Shown here piece by piece: positions 1 through 9,194 of a stretch of DNA of 64,000 bases (positions within the stretch are counted from its first letter, which is position 1; every line of letters begins with the position of its first letter). The notes under the pieces are model-generated. The model searched no databases, had not been told where the DNA came from, and saw only the letters and a list, made by a program, of their open reading frames with translations. The position numbers and the translations under genes were made by a program. Source of the stretch: G963667425 sp963667425 [NCBI: bacterium]. GTDB taxonomy: Bacteria > UBP6 > UBA1177. The stretch spans positions 496,001-560,000 of the forward strand of contig OY763407.1 of NCBI GenBank assembly GCA_963667425.1, written 5' to 3'.

Positions 1-1
1 T

Positions 2-181
2 CTTGCTTCAGTTAAGACTGCAAAATTCAGGGAAAAGATTTTACCTGAAGAAACGGTTACTGCAAAAGTGAAGAAAATCAGAAGCGGGAGCAGGATAAAT
101 TCTTTTTATGGAACAGTCTACCGGGATGGAATTGTTGTTGCAGAAGTTGAAATTACTGCTGTTAATGAGGCTGTATGCTGA
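2..181 (+). CDS. FabZ-like hotdog dehydratase, C-terminal fragment
   Basis: An open frame enters from the left edge and ends at TGA 179-181, giving 59 residues. The visible piece (KTAKFREKILPEETVTAKV..., then RSGSRINSFYGTVYRDGIVVAEVEI) has the pattern of the last strands of a hotdog-fold acyl-ACP dehydratase: K-x-R-F-R-x-x-x-x-P-G/E-D/E, then a long strand ending in 'VAEAE'. By analogy it would be FabZ (3-hydroxyacyl-ACP dehydratase, cytoplasmic fatty acid elongation) or another MaoC/FabZ relative. The catalytic His/Glu lie upstream of the window and cannot be checked. The stop overlaps the ATG of the next gene, so they are probably cotranscribed. Confidence 0.6.
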   Translation, partial: LASVKTAKFREKILPEETVTAKVKKIRSGSRINSFYGTVYRDGIVVAEVEITAVNEAVC

Positions 182-633
182 AAAAAATATCTGATATTGC
201 AGATAAAATGGCTGGAAAATCAGTTTTGTTCAAACTGATTCTTTACTGGACATCTCTTGTAGGCGAAGAGAATAAAAAAATACTTTTTCCATTAAGCTTT
301 GAGAATGGAATTCTTACTGTTGCAGTTCCAAATCCTATTGTAAAAACATATGTTATAAGAGTAGAGCATATTCTTTATGCTAAGCTTTCTTCCTTTTTAA
401 AAGGCAATATAAAAAAAATTGTATTTACTGTAAATCCTTCATGTTTTACAGATGTTTCTTTTGATTCTGAAAAAGACAAAGGTAACATAATTATTGATGA
501 GAATGAAGTTTGTAAAATAAAAGAAGGTCTTGAACAGAATGGTATAGATTCTGAAATGGCAGAAGTATTTGCTGAAATTGAGGTGCTGATTGATAAAAAA
601 AGGGATAATTTTTCCAAAAAAAGAGATTCTTGA
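175..633 (+). CDS. DUF721/DciA-like protein
   Basis: The product has 152 residues. Residues 20-90 read like a DUF721/DciA domain: a short helix (LILYWTSLVGEE), then alternating strands (ILTVAVPNPIVKTYVIRV) and a basic segment ending in a strand (IKKIVFTV). DciA proteins load or assist the replicative helicase DnaB in bacteria lacking DnaC. Here the role is inferred from family resemblance only. The C-terminal 60 residues are acidic then basic and probably unstructured. ATG 175 overlaps the previous gene by 7 nt, and the gene's own 3' end overlaps the next start by 44 nt, so it sits in a tightly packed operon. Assignment is moderate because the family is short and divergent. Confidence 0.55.
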   Translation: MLKKISDIADKMAGKSVLFKLILYWTSLVGEENKKILFPLSFENGILTVAVPNPIVKTYVIRVEHILYAKLSSFLKGNIKKIVFTVNPSCFTDVSFDSEKDKGNIIIDENEVCKIKEGLEQNGIDSEMAEVFAEIEVLIDKKRDNFSKKRDS

Positions 634-2035
634 ATATATAATTAATCTTTCTCCGGATTCTTTTAAGATTTTAACTCTATCTGAAAAAGGGATAGAAAAC
701 AGATCCTTTTATCAGGGTGTTTTAAAGGCTTCCTCTGCAATAAATTCATTTAAACCGTCTAATACTGTTTCAGGTATGATGATAATTTCTTCAAAAATGG
801 TAAATATAGGTGATGAAAAAAGGTTTATGGATGAAAATGTGATTGATTTTTTGATTGTTGTCAAACAGGAAAGTGATTCTATACCTTCCGATAGTATTCT
901 TTATATTAAAAAAAATGGTAAAGTTACGAAAAGAGAAACTCTGTTTTTTCTTATTCCTGAAACAATTGAAATTGAAATAGAGGATAGTCAAAATAATGCT
1001 GTAGTCGTTTTCAGACCTGGAGAAAACATTTCTTTTCGAAAAGAAACCTTGAAACTTATAGAAGATGCCGGTTGGAATCCTGTTGAAACTATTATTATAA
1101 AAGATGTTCTCCCTTCCCAAAGTTCTGTTGGCAACTTTGTCGAGAGACTTGAACTTATTTCAGAAAATATCACGACTATAATTTTTGCACGAGATATTAA
1201 AAGCAGTGTTCAGGCTATGATTGAAAGAGTTAGCGGAAAAAATGTTATAGGCAGAGAAGAACTTGTAATTTCAATATTTGAAAAAAGAGCTGATGGGTCA
1301 AGTGGTAAGATAAGGGTTGCCGCAGGAACGATTGCAAGGGAAAAGAAAGTTTTTAAAAACAAAATTAATGGTCTTAGCAGAATCAAAGGCGGTATTGGTC
1401 TTAAAGGTCCCGGTGAAACAAAAGAGGAAGAACGAAAAAGAATTCTAAAAAATAAGGAAAAAGATGTAAAAATAAAGCTTTTGAAAGAAAAGGAAAGACT
1501 CGAATCTCAGCGTAAATTCAGGAAAAAGAGTGAATATCCGACCGTTTCAATAGTCGGCTATACTAATGCCGGTAAATCGACCCTTTTTAATGCTCTTTTA
1601 GGTGAAAATGTTGTTCAGATATCAAATGAATATTTTTCTTCCATAGATCCTAAAATAAGAACATTATATCTTTTTGGAGAAAAACTTTTTCTTGTTGATA
1701 CTGTCGGTGTAATTGATGGAATGACGGATCTTGTTTTTGATGCCTTTAACCCTACACTTGCAGAAATAGCGGCATCCGACCTTGTACTTCACATTATAGA
1801 TTCTACAGATAGTGATTATGATTTTAAAAGAAATTTTGTGAACTCTGTTCTGGATAAAATTGGCGTTTCTTTAAAGAATGTATTGACACTTTATTCCAAA
1901 AAAGAGGGTAGGGTAATTCCAGTTGAACAACCATCTTCAATTCTCTACTCCTCAAATGACAAAAAAGATATAACGTTAATAAAAAAAGCTGTTTTTAATT
2001 ATCTTTTTCATGATAAAGTTAGCAATGAAGTTTGA
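590..2035 (+). CDS. hflX: HflX-family GTPase, no recognisable G4 motif
   Basis: The product has 481 residues. HflX is a ribosome-associated GTPase that splits stalled ribosomes. The N-terminal region to about 245 matches the HflX ribosome-binding domain. The diagnostic linker GGIGLKGPGETK follows near 267-278, then a coiled-coil stretch. The G domain has G1 GYTNAGKST (323-331), a G2-like FSSIDP (usually FATLDP) and G3 DTVGV (370-374). The expected NKxD (G4) is absent: the segment at about 431-440 reads VLTLYSKKEG, so guanine specificity may be altered. The start is TTG 590, chosen because a GAGG site lies 6 nt upstream; it lies inside the previous gene. The protein is longer than E. coli HflX (about 426 residues) because of its N-terminal extension. 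Confidence 0.85.
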   Translation: MIKKGIIFPKKEILEYIINLSPDSFKILTLSEKGIENRSFYQGVLKASSAINSFKPSNTVSGMMIISSKMVNIGDEKRFMDENVIDFLIVVKQESDSIPSDSILYIKKNGKVTKRETLFFLIPETIEIEIEDSQNNAVVVFRPGENISFRKETLKLIEDAGWNPVETIIIKDVLPSQSSVGNFVERLELISENITTIIFARDIKSSVQAMIERVSGKNVIGREELVISIFEKRADGSSGKIRVAAGTIAREKKVFKNKINGLSRIKGGIGLKGPGETKEEERKRILKNKEKDVKIKLLKEKERLESQRKFRKKSEYPTVSIVGYTNAGKSTLFNALLGENVVQISNEYFSSIDPKIRTLYLFGEKLFLVDTVGVIDGMTDLVFDAFNPTLAEIAASDLVLHIIDSTDSDYDFKRNFVNSVLDKIGVSLKNVLTLYSKKEGRVIPVEQPSSILYSSNDKKDITLIKKAVFNYLFHDKVSNEV

Positions 2036-2080
2036 TTTTATATTTTATATTACTTATTATTTTCTCTAAGTGGAGGAAAT

Positions 2081-2674
2081 ATGATATTTGAAAGAAATCC
2101 AAAAGGAACCGCTGAAAAACTCGGGAATAAGACAGTCGCTGTTGCAGGATGTGGCGGGTTGGGTTCAAATGCCGCTGTTGCTCTTGCAAGATCCGGTATT
2201 AGTAGTTTTATACTTGCCGACTATGATAAAATTGAAGAATCAAATCTGAACAGACAATATTTTTTTATTGAAGATATAGGTAAAACAAAAGTTTATGCTC
2301 TCGAAGAAAAGTTAATAAATATCAATCCTAACGTAAATATTATTTCTTTTTTTAAGAAAATAGAAAAAAATGATGTTGCTGAACTTTTTAGGAAAGCAGA
2401 TTTAGTTATTGAAGCTTTTGATAGTAGGGATTCAAAAGCTATGCTTGTTGAATCCTGGGTAGAGAATTTCCCTGAAAAACCTATTATATGTGGAAATGGA
2501 ATAGGTGGTTTAGGAAATTTTGAAGACATTAAAATAGTTAAGAGAAAAAACATTTATATATGCGGTGATATGGAAAAAAGCGATCAGGAGGGAACTTTTG
2601 CTCCTAAAGTTGCTATTGTTGCAAATATGCAGGCTTTTACTGCTATAAAAATATTGCTGGAAGGTATGTCATGA
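2081..2674 (+). CDS. thiF: ThiF-type ThiS adenylyltransferase (short form)
   Basis: The product has 197 residues. It is an E1-like ATP-binding protein with a Rossmann loop GCGGLGSN near residue 24 and the family signature DYDKIEESNLNRQYF near 48-62. E1-like enzymes adenylate the C-terminal Gly-Gly of a sulfur carrier such as ThiS. Length and lack of a Cys-x-x-Cys zinc site fit the short clostridial-type ThiF class better than MoeB or TcdA. No other thiamine genes are visible here, so the partner carrier is unknown. A strong GGAGG site precedes ATG 2081, and the stop overlaps the nadE start in an ATGA, suggesting translational coupling. Confidence 0.75.
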   Translation: MIFERNPKGTAEKLGNKTVAVAGCGGLGSNAAVALARSGISSFILADYDKIEESNLNRQYFFIEDIGKTKVYALEEKLININPNVNIISFFKKIEKNDVAELFRKADLVIEAFDSRDSKAMLVESWVENFPEKPIICGNGIGGLGNFEDIKIVKRKNIYICGDMEKSDQEGTFAPKVAIVANMQAFTAIKILLEGMS

Positions 2675-4587
2675 AAAAATACGGTTTTTTAAAAGTTGCT
2701 GCTGCGGTTCCAATCTCTTCCGTTGCAAATGTTGAACATAATGTAAACGAGATCAAAAAACTTGTAAATAAAGCTTGCTTGGAAGGTGCTTCGCTTGTGG
2801 TTTTTCCTGAACTTTCAATAACTTCATATACATGTGGAGATCTTTTTCTTAACAGTTCTATTTTAAATAAGGCCTTCATGGCTCTTAAAAATCTGGTTGA
2901 ATTTACTTCAGGAAAGAATATTGCTGTAGTTGTCGGACTTCCTCTTGCTTATGAAAATAAGATATATAATACTGCTGCTTTTTTATTTGAAGGAAAAATA
3001 AAAGGAATAATTCCCAAAACATTTATTCCAAATTATTCAGAATTTTATGAACAGCGGTGGTTTGAATCGGGTGCAAAAATAAAAGATAAAACAATTGAAG
3101 TCTCTGATGAAAATGTACCTTTTGGTACAAATATCGTATTTCGAGATAACTCTTTTAAAGATTTTACTATAGGGCTTGAAATATGTGAAGACCTTTGGGT
3201 TCCAATTCCTCCGTCTTCATATTCCACTCAAAATGGAGCGACTGTTGTTTGTAATCTTTCTGCAAGCAATATACTTACAGGAAAAAATGATTACAGAAAG
3301 CTTATAGTTTCATCTCAATCCGCCAAGTCTGTTTCTGCATATATTTATGCTAATACAGGTTTTGGAGAAAGCACAACAGATGTCGTGTTTGATGGGGCCT
3401 CAATGATTTATGAAAATGGTGTAAAACTCTCAGAAAACAACAGATTTGAAAAAGATGGCGTTCTTGTTTCCGCAATTGTGGATATTCATAAACTTGTAGC
3501 GGAAAGAGAAAAAATGAATTCTTTTCAGTTTAATTATACTGGAGATAATTTTAAAATAATTCCTTTTGAGCTTAAAGAAAATATTTTTGAATTCACAAGA
3601 TATTATGAACAGCATCCTTTTGTCCCTTCAAATAATATTAAGCTTAATGAAAGATGTGAGGAAATATTTAATATTCAGTCAAATGCTCTTTTAAAAAGAC
3701 TATATTCAGCTGGTAATCCTAAAGCCGTTATAGGTCTTTCAGGAGGTCTTGATTCAACACTGGCTCTTCTTGTAACTATAAAAGCTTTTGACATGGCAAA
3801 GAGAGACAGAAAAGATATAATTGCTGTTACAATGCCAGGATTTGGAACTACATCAAAAACTTATAACCTTGTTCTTAAACTCGTTTCAAGTCTTGGGGTT
3901 ACATTTAAGGAGTATGACATAAAAGATATTTCAACAATTATGCTTAATAAAATAGGACATGATGAAAGTCTTCATGATATAACTTATGAAAATGTTCAGG
4001 CAAGGGCAAGAACCTATATTTTAATGACTGAAGCAAATTTGTCAGGAGGAATTGTCATTGGAACTGGAGATCTTTCTGAAATAGCCCTAGGATGGTCTAC
4101 TTATAATGGTGATCACATAAGCATGTATAATGTGAACAGTTCTATTCCAAAAACTCTTGTTCGTTCACTTATACGATGGGCATCAACTCTTTTTGATATA
4201 AATGAAAGGAAAATTTTTGATGAAATATTAAATATGCCTGTTTCTCCAGAGCTTTTACCTCCTGTTAACGGTGAAATATCTCAAAAAACAGAAGACGTGC
4301 TTGGTCCGTATGAGCTTCATGATTTTTTCCTGTATCATTTTATCAGATATGGTTTTTCTGCTGGAAAGCTTATATATATAGCTCAAAAAACATTTAAAGA
4401 TGTTTATGATGAAGACTTTGTTGAAAAGATTTATCGTTCTTTTATAAAAAGATTTATGAGAAGTCAGTGGAAAAGAGACTGCGTTCCTGGCGGACCAAAA
4501 GTCGGTTCCATAGATCTTTCACCACGTGGTTCATGGCGTATGCCTGCAGATATAAATGATGATGATTTTAATAATTTTCAAGAATAA
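2671..4587 (+). CDS. nadE: Glutamine-dependent NAD(+) synthetase
   Basis: The product has 638 residues. It makes NAD+ from deamido-NAD+, ATP and glutamine in the cytoplasm. The N-terminal nitrilase/glutaminase domain shows the Glu-Lys-Cys triad: E47 in FPELSIT, K116 in PKTFIPNY and C172 in EICEDLW. The C-terminal synthetase domain carries the PP-loop SGGLDST at 357-363 and GTGDLSEIALGWSTYNGDH. Length matches two-domain NadE enzymes. It starts in an ATGA overlap with thiF and its 3' end overlaps the convergent GH57 gene by 20 bp. Nothing suggests damage. Confidence 0.95.
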   Translation: MKKYGFLKVAAAVPISSVANVEHNVNEIKKLVNKACLEGASLVVFPELSITSYTCGDLFLNSSILNKAFMALKNLVEFTSGKNIAVVVGLPLAYENKIYNTAAFLFEGKIKGIIPKTFIPNYSEFYEQRWFESGAKIKDKTIEVSDENVPFGTNIVFRDNSFKDFTIGLEICEDLWVPIPPSSYSTQNGATVVCNLSASNILTGKNDYRKLIVSSQSAKSVSAYIYANTGFGESTTDVVFDGASMIYENGVKLSENNRFEKDGVLVSAIVDIHKLVAEREKMNSFQFNYTGDNFKIIPFELKENIFEFTRYYEQHPFVPSNNIKLNERCEEIFNIQSNALLKRLYSAGNPKAVIGLSGGLDSTLALLVTIKAFDMAKRDRKDIIAVTMPGFGTTSKTYNLVLKLVSSLGVTFKEYDIKDISTIMLNKIGHDESLHDITYENVQARARTYILMTEANLSGGIVIGTGDLSEIALGWSTYNGDHISMYNVNSSIPKTLVRSLIRWASTLFDINERKIFDEILNMPVSPELLPPVNGEISQKTEDVLGPYELHDFFLYHFIRYGFSAGKLIYIAQKTFKDVYDEDFVEKIYRSFIKRFMRSQWKRDCVPGGPKVGSIDLSPRGSWRMPADINDDDFNNFQE

Positions 4588-6553
4588 TTTCGAAGTTTAT
4601 TTTTTTTGATTTTCCAGGTTCAACAGCAACATTAAATATTGCAATAGTTGAATTTCCCTGAAACAGCTTTTCTATTTCATATCTTCCCTGGCTGTATGAG
4701 TATAGTGGAACGGAGTAAATATCTGCTTCTTCAGAAAGATTAATTTTCATTCTGAATCTGTCCCAATCATTGACTGCTGTGATTTTAGTTCCTTTTCCAT
4801 CAAAAGATTCTTTTAAGCCGAAACTTGATTCATTTACTTCAATTTTTCTTAAAGGGTCATTCTCATCAATAAGGTTGATGTTAAATTCTATTCCAAAAAA
4901 TGTTGATAAAGTTTCATTCTTTTTGGATTCATTTTTAAAAGTGTATTCAACTTCTATTTTTGACTCGTGATTTGAGAAAAGAATTTTTTTTGTAAATTTC
5001 ATACCTAAAGAGCATCTTGTAAATGCTCTTACTTCATTTAGATTTTTTGTCACATTAAATTTGAGAAGTCTGCTGCTTAGTTCACAAGTCTGTGTTAGTT
5101 TTGATTGTCTGAATTCTTCTATTGTCGGTTTTTCTGCCAGAAAAAGATCAACTGTAAAATCTTTATTATAAGAATCAATAATGAGATCTTCTTTGTTTTT
5201 CATTAAAGTATGTTCGTATTCAGGTTGGCGAGTCATACATAGCGAGAGAGAGAAAGCTTTTGCTCTATTTTCGTAGGCGAAGAAGTTTCCTTTTGAATTT
5301 ATTGCCGCACAGTAGTCACGTGACTGAAAGAAACATTGTTCAGAACCTTCTCCTAAAAAATCTCTTATTATCGCAGTGTTTTCTGTTGTAAGAGTGAGAA
5401 TGTTTTCTGCTTTTATTATGTTTGATATTGTGTTTTGTCTGAGATATCCGTAATATAATCCGCCTCTAGGTCCTGAATAATATGATGAGCAGCATTCACT
5501 TTGGTTAAGAAGTTCCTTTGCTTTATCTATTGCCGCAATCGTAATTTTTTTCTTGTCTATTTTTTTCATTCTTGTGAAAAGCAGTTCCATTCTTTTCAGG
5601 AGCTCATTGGTTTCTTTATATTTTGTCCTGAAAGCTTCCCATGAACCAAACCATATGAATTTAAAATTAACTTTATTAACATCAGGAATTGAAGAAATCA
5701 GATTTTCAAGTTCAATTTGTTCATCAACTCTTAATGAATAAAAAAGAGCCTCGTTAAAACTTGTTTCAGGCATATATTTTTTCTTTTTCGGAAGTACAAT
5801 GTTAAAAAGATTGAAGGAATCTCTATATGTTTGAGTTAAGAATCTTTTTCTATCTGCCAGAAAATGAATAATTGCAGGGACATGTTCAGGGTTTTTATCC
5901 ATCTTTTCAATGATATCAAGAGGAACTCTATTTAGTTCAAAAGATAGGAATATATTTTCTATATGGGAAAGCTTAGTTTCAAACAGTGTTATCATTTTTT
6001 CCATATCGTCAATAATATCATTGTTGAAGTTTGTACTTGGAAAAAGAGTTAACAGACTTCCATCTTTTTCGGTTATAAATGGAGATGTATCACTTTGTGT
6101 TAAATTGTTGAGGGTTTTGAACGTGTCAACAATGGTATACTGAATTCCTGTTTCATTAGCTATTTTTATAATGGAATTAGACCAGCTTTTCTCAACTATC
6201 CATGCCCCTTTAGGTTGTTTCCCAAATTTTTTCCGAATATATTCATTCATTCTTGATACTTGTGAAACGGCATCTTCATACGGAACAGCTGAGAGTACCG
6301 GCTCATAATATCCTCCCGACATCATATCTATCTGATCATTTCTGACACCTTCTTTTATAAGGTTCATAAAGGTTTCTTCATAAGTTTCAAGATATTCTAT
6401 TAAAGGAGCTGAAATGTGTAGTGAAAAATTTATTCCTGATTTTATTGCTGCTTCAACTATTGGCTTGTAAATTTTTTTATAGGAGAACTCAATCTTATGT
6501 TGAAGCTCTCCTGTAGGTATATGAAGATTTATAACAGGAATTATTGTTTTCAT
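4568..6553 (-). CDS. Divergent GH57 family protein (possible pseudoenzyme)
   Basis: The product has 661 residues. It aligns with GH57 alpha-amylase/4-alpha-glucanotransferases: an early LHIPTGEL (usually HQPVGN), SGGYYEP near 79-84, and WIVEKSW with a Glu at 121 where the catalytic nucleophile normally lies. The later acid/base region (usually a YADDGEKFG-like motif) reads IFLSFELNR, so the catalytic Asp appears to be missing. The substrate motif YWHGVFGGLYLPHLR reads YYSGPRGGLYYGYLR. C-terminal regions resemble the beta domains of this family. It is the last gene of a minus-strand operon, 3 nt after glgC, which suggests a role in glycogen or glucan handling. It may bind rather than cleave glucan, or act by a shifted residue. 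Confidence 0.75.
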   Translation of the reverse strand: MKTIIPVINLHIPTGELQHKIEFSYKKIYKPIVEAAIKSGINFSLHISAPLIEYLETYEETFMNLIKEGVRNDQIDMMSGGYYEPVLSAVPYEDAVSQVSRMNEYIRKKFGKQPKGAWIVEKSWSNSIIKIANETGIQYTIVDTFKTLNNLTQSDTSPFITEKDGSLLTLFPSTNFNNDIIDDMEKMITLFETKLSHIENIFLSFELNRVPLDIIEKMDKNPEHVPAIIHFLADRKRFLTQTYRDSFNLFNIVLPKKKKYMPETSFNEALFYSLRVDEQIELENLISSIPDVNKVNFKFIWFGSWEAFRTKYKETNELLKRMELLFTRMKKIDKKKITIAAIDKAKELLNQSECCSSYYSGPRGGLYYGYLRQNTISNIIKAENILTLTTENTAIIRDFLGEGSEQCFFQSRDYCAAINSKGNFFAYENRAKAFSLSLCMTRQPEYEHTLMKNKEDLIIDSYNKDFTVDLFLAEKPTIEEFRQSKLTQTCELSSRLLKFNVTKNLNEVRAFTRCSLGMKFTKKILFSNHESKIEVEYTFKNESKKNETLSTFFGIEFNINLIDENDPLRKIEVNESSFGLKESFDGKGTKITAVNDWDRFRMKINLSEEADIYSVPLYSYSQGRYEIEKLFQGNSTIAIFNVAVEPGKSKKINFEIILENY

Positions 6554-6556
6554 GTA

Positions 6557-7801
6557 TCAGTTTTCAAAAACATAACCTTTAGGAACTACAACTATTCCTT
6601 CAGGTGTTACTGTAAAACCTCTCTGTCGATCCAATTCAAGATCGTAGCCAATTTCTGTATCATAAGGAACAACTACATTTTTATCTATGATTGCATTTTT
6701 TATTTTTGAATATCTGCCTATAGATACGTCACTGAGTATTATAGAGTTTTCTATATGGCTGTAGCTGTTTACTCTGACACACGGACTTAATACCGAACGG
6801 AAAACTCGACCTCCGCTGATAATGGAACCTTGTGCAACTATAGAATCTATAGCAACACCCATTCTGTTGTTGTATTCATCTGAAAATACAAATTTAGCTG
6901 GAGGAAGCTCTTTCTCAGGACATCCAAATATCGGCCAGGCTCTGTTGTATAAATTAAAAGCCGGATTAACTGCTACGAGATCCATATGTGCCTGCCAGTA
7001 AGCATAAATTGTTCCAACATCTCTCCAGTAAGGTTTTTCCTCTATATCAAGACCTGAAATTGCGATCTTGTTCTGGAGATAGTCATAGACATAAACTTTT
7101 TTATTTCCGTAAAGCGCAGGAATAATATTTTTTCCGAAGTCATGAACACTCTCTTTATCTTCTGCATCTTTTGTTACTGCATCAACAAGAGTTTTTGTAT
7201 TAAAAAGGTAGTTTCCCATACTTACAAGAGCATAATTTGAATCGCCTGGCATTGGCTTTGGTTTTGCCGGTTTTTCTTCAAATCCTACCATCTGATAGTT
7301 TTCATCAACTTCAATAACTCCAAACTGACTTGCTTCACTTATCGGAACAGGGATTGCTGCAACCGTCATATCTGCTTTTCTTCTGATATGAAAACGGTGC
7401 ATCTGTGAGATGTCCATCTTATATATATGATCTCCACTGAAAACAAAAGTATGATCAGGGCTTTCATCTCTTATAAGGTTTAAGTTCTGATAGATTGCAT
7501 CAGCACTGCCAAGGTACCAGTTTCCACCGGTTCTCATCTGTGCCGGAACACTTTCAACATACTGATTAAGAGAGTGGGAGAGCTGCCAGTTTCTTGTGAT
7601 ATGTCTGTTAAGTGATTCAGACATAAACTGTGTTAAAACTTTGATCTGAAGGAAACCTGAATTAACAAAGTTGCTTAAAACAAAGTCAATTATTCTGTAA
7701 GTTCCTCCAAATGGAACTGAAGGCTTGGCTCTTTCCTTTGTGAGAGGAGATAACCTTTTTCCTTCCCCTCCGGCAAGAATCATTACAAACGTATTAGCCA
7801 T
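6557..7801 (-). CDS. glgC: Glucose-1-phosphate adenylyltransferase
   Basis: The product has 414 residues. It forms ADP-glucose from glucose-1-phosphate and ATP, the committed step of bacterial glycogen synthesis. The N-terminus has LAGGEGKRLSPLT (nucleotide binding), then AKPSVPFGGTYRIIDF. FSGDHIYKMD supplies the metal-binding Asp, and FEEKP lies near 175. The C-terminal part has the expected left-handed helix repeats. Length is close to the usual 400-430. It sits between a phosphohexomutase and a GH57 protein on one strand, consistent with a glucose-1-phosphate to glucan route. No glycogen synthase is present in the window. Confidence 0.95.
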   Translation of the reverse strand: MANTFVMILAGGEGKRLSPLTKERAKPSVPFGGTYRIIDFVLSNFVNSGFLQIKVLTQFMSESLNRHITRNWQLSHSLNQYVESVPAQMRTGGNWYLGSADAIYQNLNLIRDESPDHTFVFSGDHIYKMDISQMHRFHIRRKADMTVAAIPVPISEASQFGVIEVDENYQMVGFEEKPAKPKPMPGDSNYALVSMGNYLFNTKTLVDAVTKDAEDKESVHDFGKNIIPALYGNKKVYVYDYLQNKIAISGLDIEEKPYWRDVGTIYAYWQAHMDLVAVNPAFNLYNRAWPIFGCPEKELPPAKFVFSDEYNNRMGVAIDSIVAQGSIISGGRVFRSVLSPCVRVNSYSHIENSIILSDVSIGRYSKIKNAIIDKNVVVPYDTEIGYDLELDRQRGFTVTPEGIVVVPKGYVFEN

Positions 7802-7820
7802 TTAACTCTCCATATAAATA

Positions 7821-9194
7821 TTATGCGAATTTCTTTATTTTAGTCTCAACAAGAGCTTTTATTTCGTTGAGTCTTTTTTCTGTTTCAGCTTCAAATCTTA
7901 AAACAAAAACAGGGGTTGTGTTTGATGGTCTTACAAGACCCCACCCGTCATCAAAAATAATTCTTGCTCCATCAACATCAACAACATTGTATCCATCTTT
8001 TTTGAAGTCTTCAACTATCTTTTCCATTATTTCAAATTTTGACTCGTCAGGAACAGGATATTTAAGTTCGGGGGTTGTAACAGTTTCATGAATTCCTTCA
8101 AGCAGTTCATTAATAGAGAGAGAGTCAGTATCTGCAAGAATTTCAAGAAGTCTTAGGGCTGCATAAATTGCATCATCATGGCCAAAAAAGCGGTGTTTAA
8201 AAAATATGTGACCGCTTACTTCTCCGCCAAGCATAGCACCTGTCTCTCTCATTTTTGCTTTTATAAGCGAGTGCCCAGCTTTCCACATAATACCATTTCC
8301 GCCATGTGCCTTTATATCGTCATAAAATGTTTTTGAACATTTTACTTCGCCTATAATTGTTGCTCCAGGAACTTCTTTAAGAATACTTCTTGCAAAAATT
8401 GTAAGTATTTTATCACCCCAGATTATATTTCCATCTTTATTTATTACGCCGATTCTGTCTGCATCGCCGTCAAAGCCTATTCCAAGAGTTGCAGATTCTT
8501 TCTTTACTGTTTTAATCATATCCTGTACATATTCAGGAATAGTCGGATCAGGATGATGATTAGGAAAATTGCCATCCGGCTCTTCAAAGAGTGAAATTAC
8601 ATTAAGACCAAGTTTTTTCATTATCGGAACTGCAACAAAACCGCCAACTCCGTTTCCTGAATCAACAACAAGTTTTATTCTCTCGGGATTTTTGATCTTT
8701 ATATTTTCAAGAATGTATTTTTCATACATAGGAATGATGTTAAAGTTTTCATCAATTCCTTTTTTCTCAGCATTTATAAAATCTTCATTTTCTATAATAT
8801 CAGCAATTTTCTGTATTTCATCACCATAAACAGAAAGTGTTCCAAGAGAAATTTTAAAACCGTTGTATTCAGGAGGATTATGACTTCCCGTTATCATTAT
8901 TCCGCCATCGACATCAAGTGTGTTAAGTGAGAAGTAAAGAAGGGGTGTCGGAACCATATCAAGCATAACGACGTTTAAGCCTGAATCTTTAAATCCTTCC
9001 TTCATTGCTTTTGCAAAAACTGGTGAACTTATTCTAGCATCATGTCCTATAGAAACCTTCTTTGCGGCAGGTTTGTTATCTAAAAGGTATTTTGAATAAC
9101 CTCTGGCTAAAGCATAGGCAAATTCTGGTGTCAGGTCTTTGTCAACAAGACCTCTGACATCATATTGTCTGAATATCGATCTGTTTATCTGCAT
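7821..9194 (-). CDS. Phosphomannomutase/phosphoglucomutase
   Basis: The product has 457 residues. It interconverts hexose-6- and hexose-1-phosphates. The active-site serine is S104 in TGSHNPP. The Mg loop DGDADR is at 242-247. The sugar-binding loop GGEVSGH and the phosphate-binding VRPSNTTP are present, so all four domains of the alpha-D-phosphohexomutase family are recognisable. Length matches AlgC/ManB-type bifunctional enzymes. As first gene of the minus-strand operon ahead of glgC, it likely supplies glucose-1-phosphate, though a mannose role cannot be excluded. The start ATG has an AGGGGA-type site upstream. Confidence 0.9.
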   Translation of the reverse strand: MQINRSIFRQYDVRGLVDKDLTPEFAYALARGYSKYLLDNKPAAKKVSIGHDARISSPVFAKAMKEGFKDSGLNVVMLDMVPTPLLYFSLNTLDVDGGIMITGSHNPPEYNGFKISLGTLSVYGDEIQKIADIIENEDFINAEKKGIDENFNIIPMYEKYILENIKIKNPERIKLVVDSGNGVGGFVAVPIMKKLGLNVISLFEEPDGNFPNHHPDPTIPEYVQDMIKTVKKESATLGIGFDGDADRIGVINKDGNIIWGDKILTIFARSILKEVPGATIIGEVKCSKTFYDDIKAHGGNGIMWKAGHSLIKAKMRETGAMLGGEVSGHIFFKHRFFGHDDAIYAALRLLEILADTDSLSINELLEGIHETVTTPELKYPVPDESKFEIMEKIVEDFKKDGYNVVDVDGARIIFDDGWGLVRPSNTTPVFVLRFEAETEKRLNEIKALVETKIKKFA

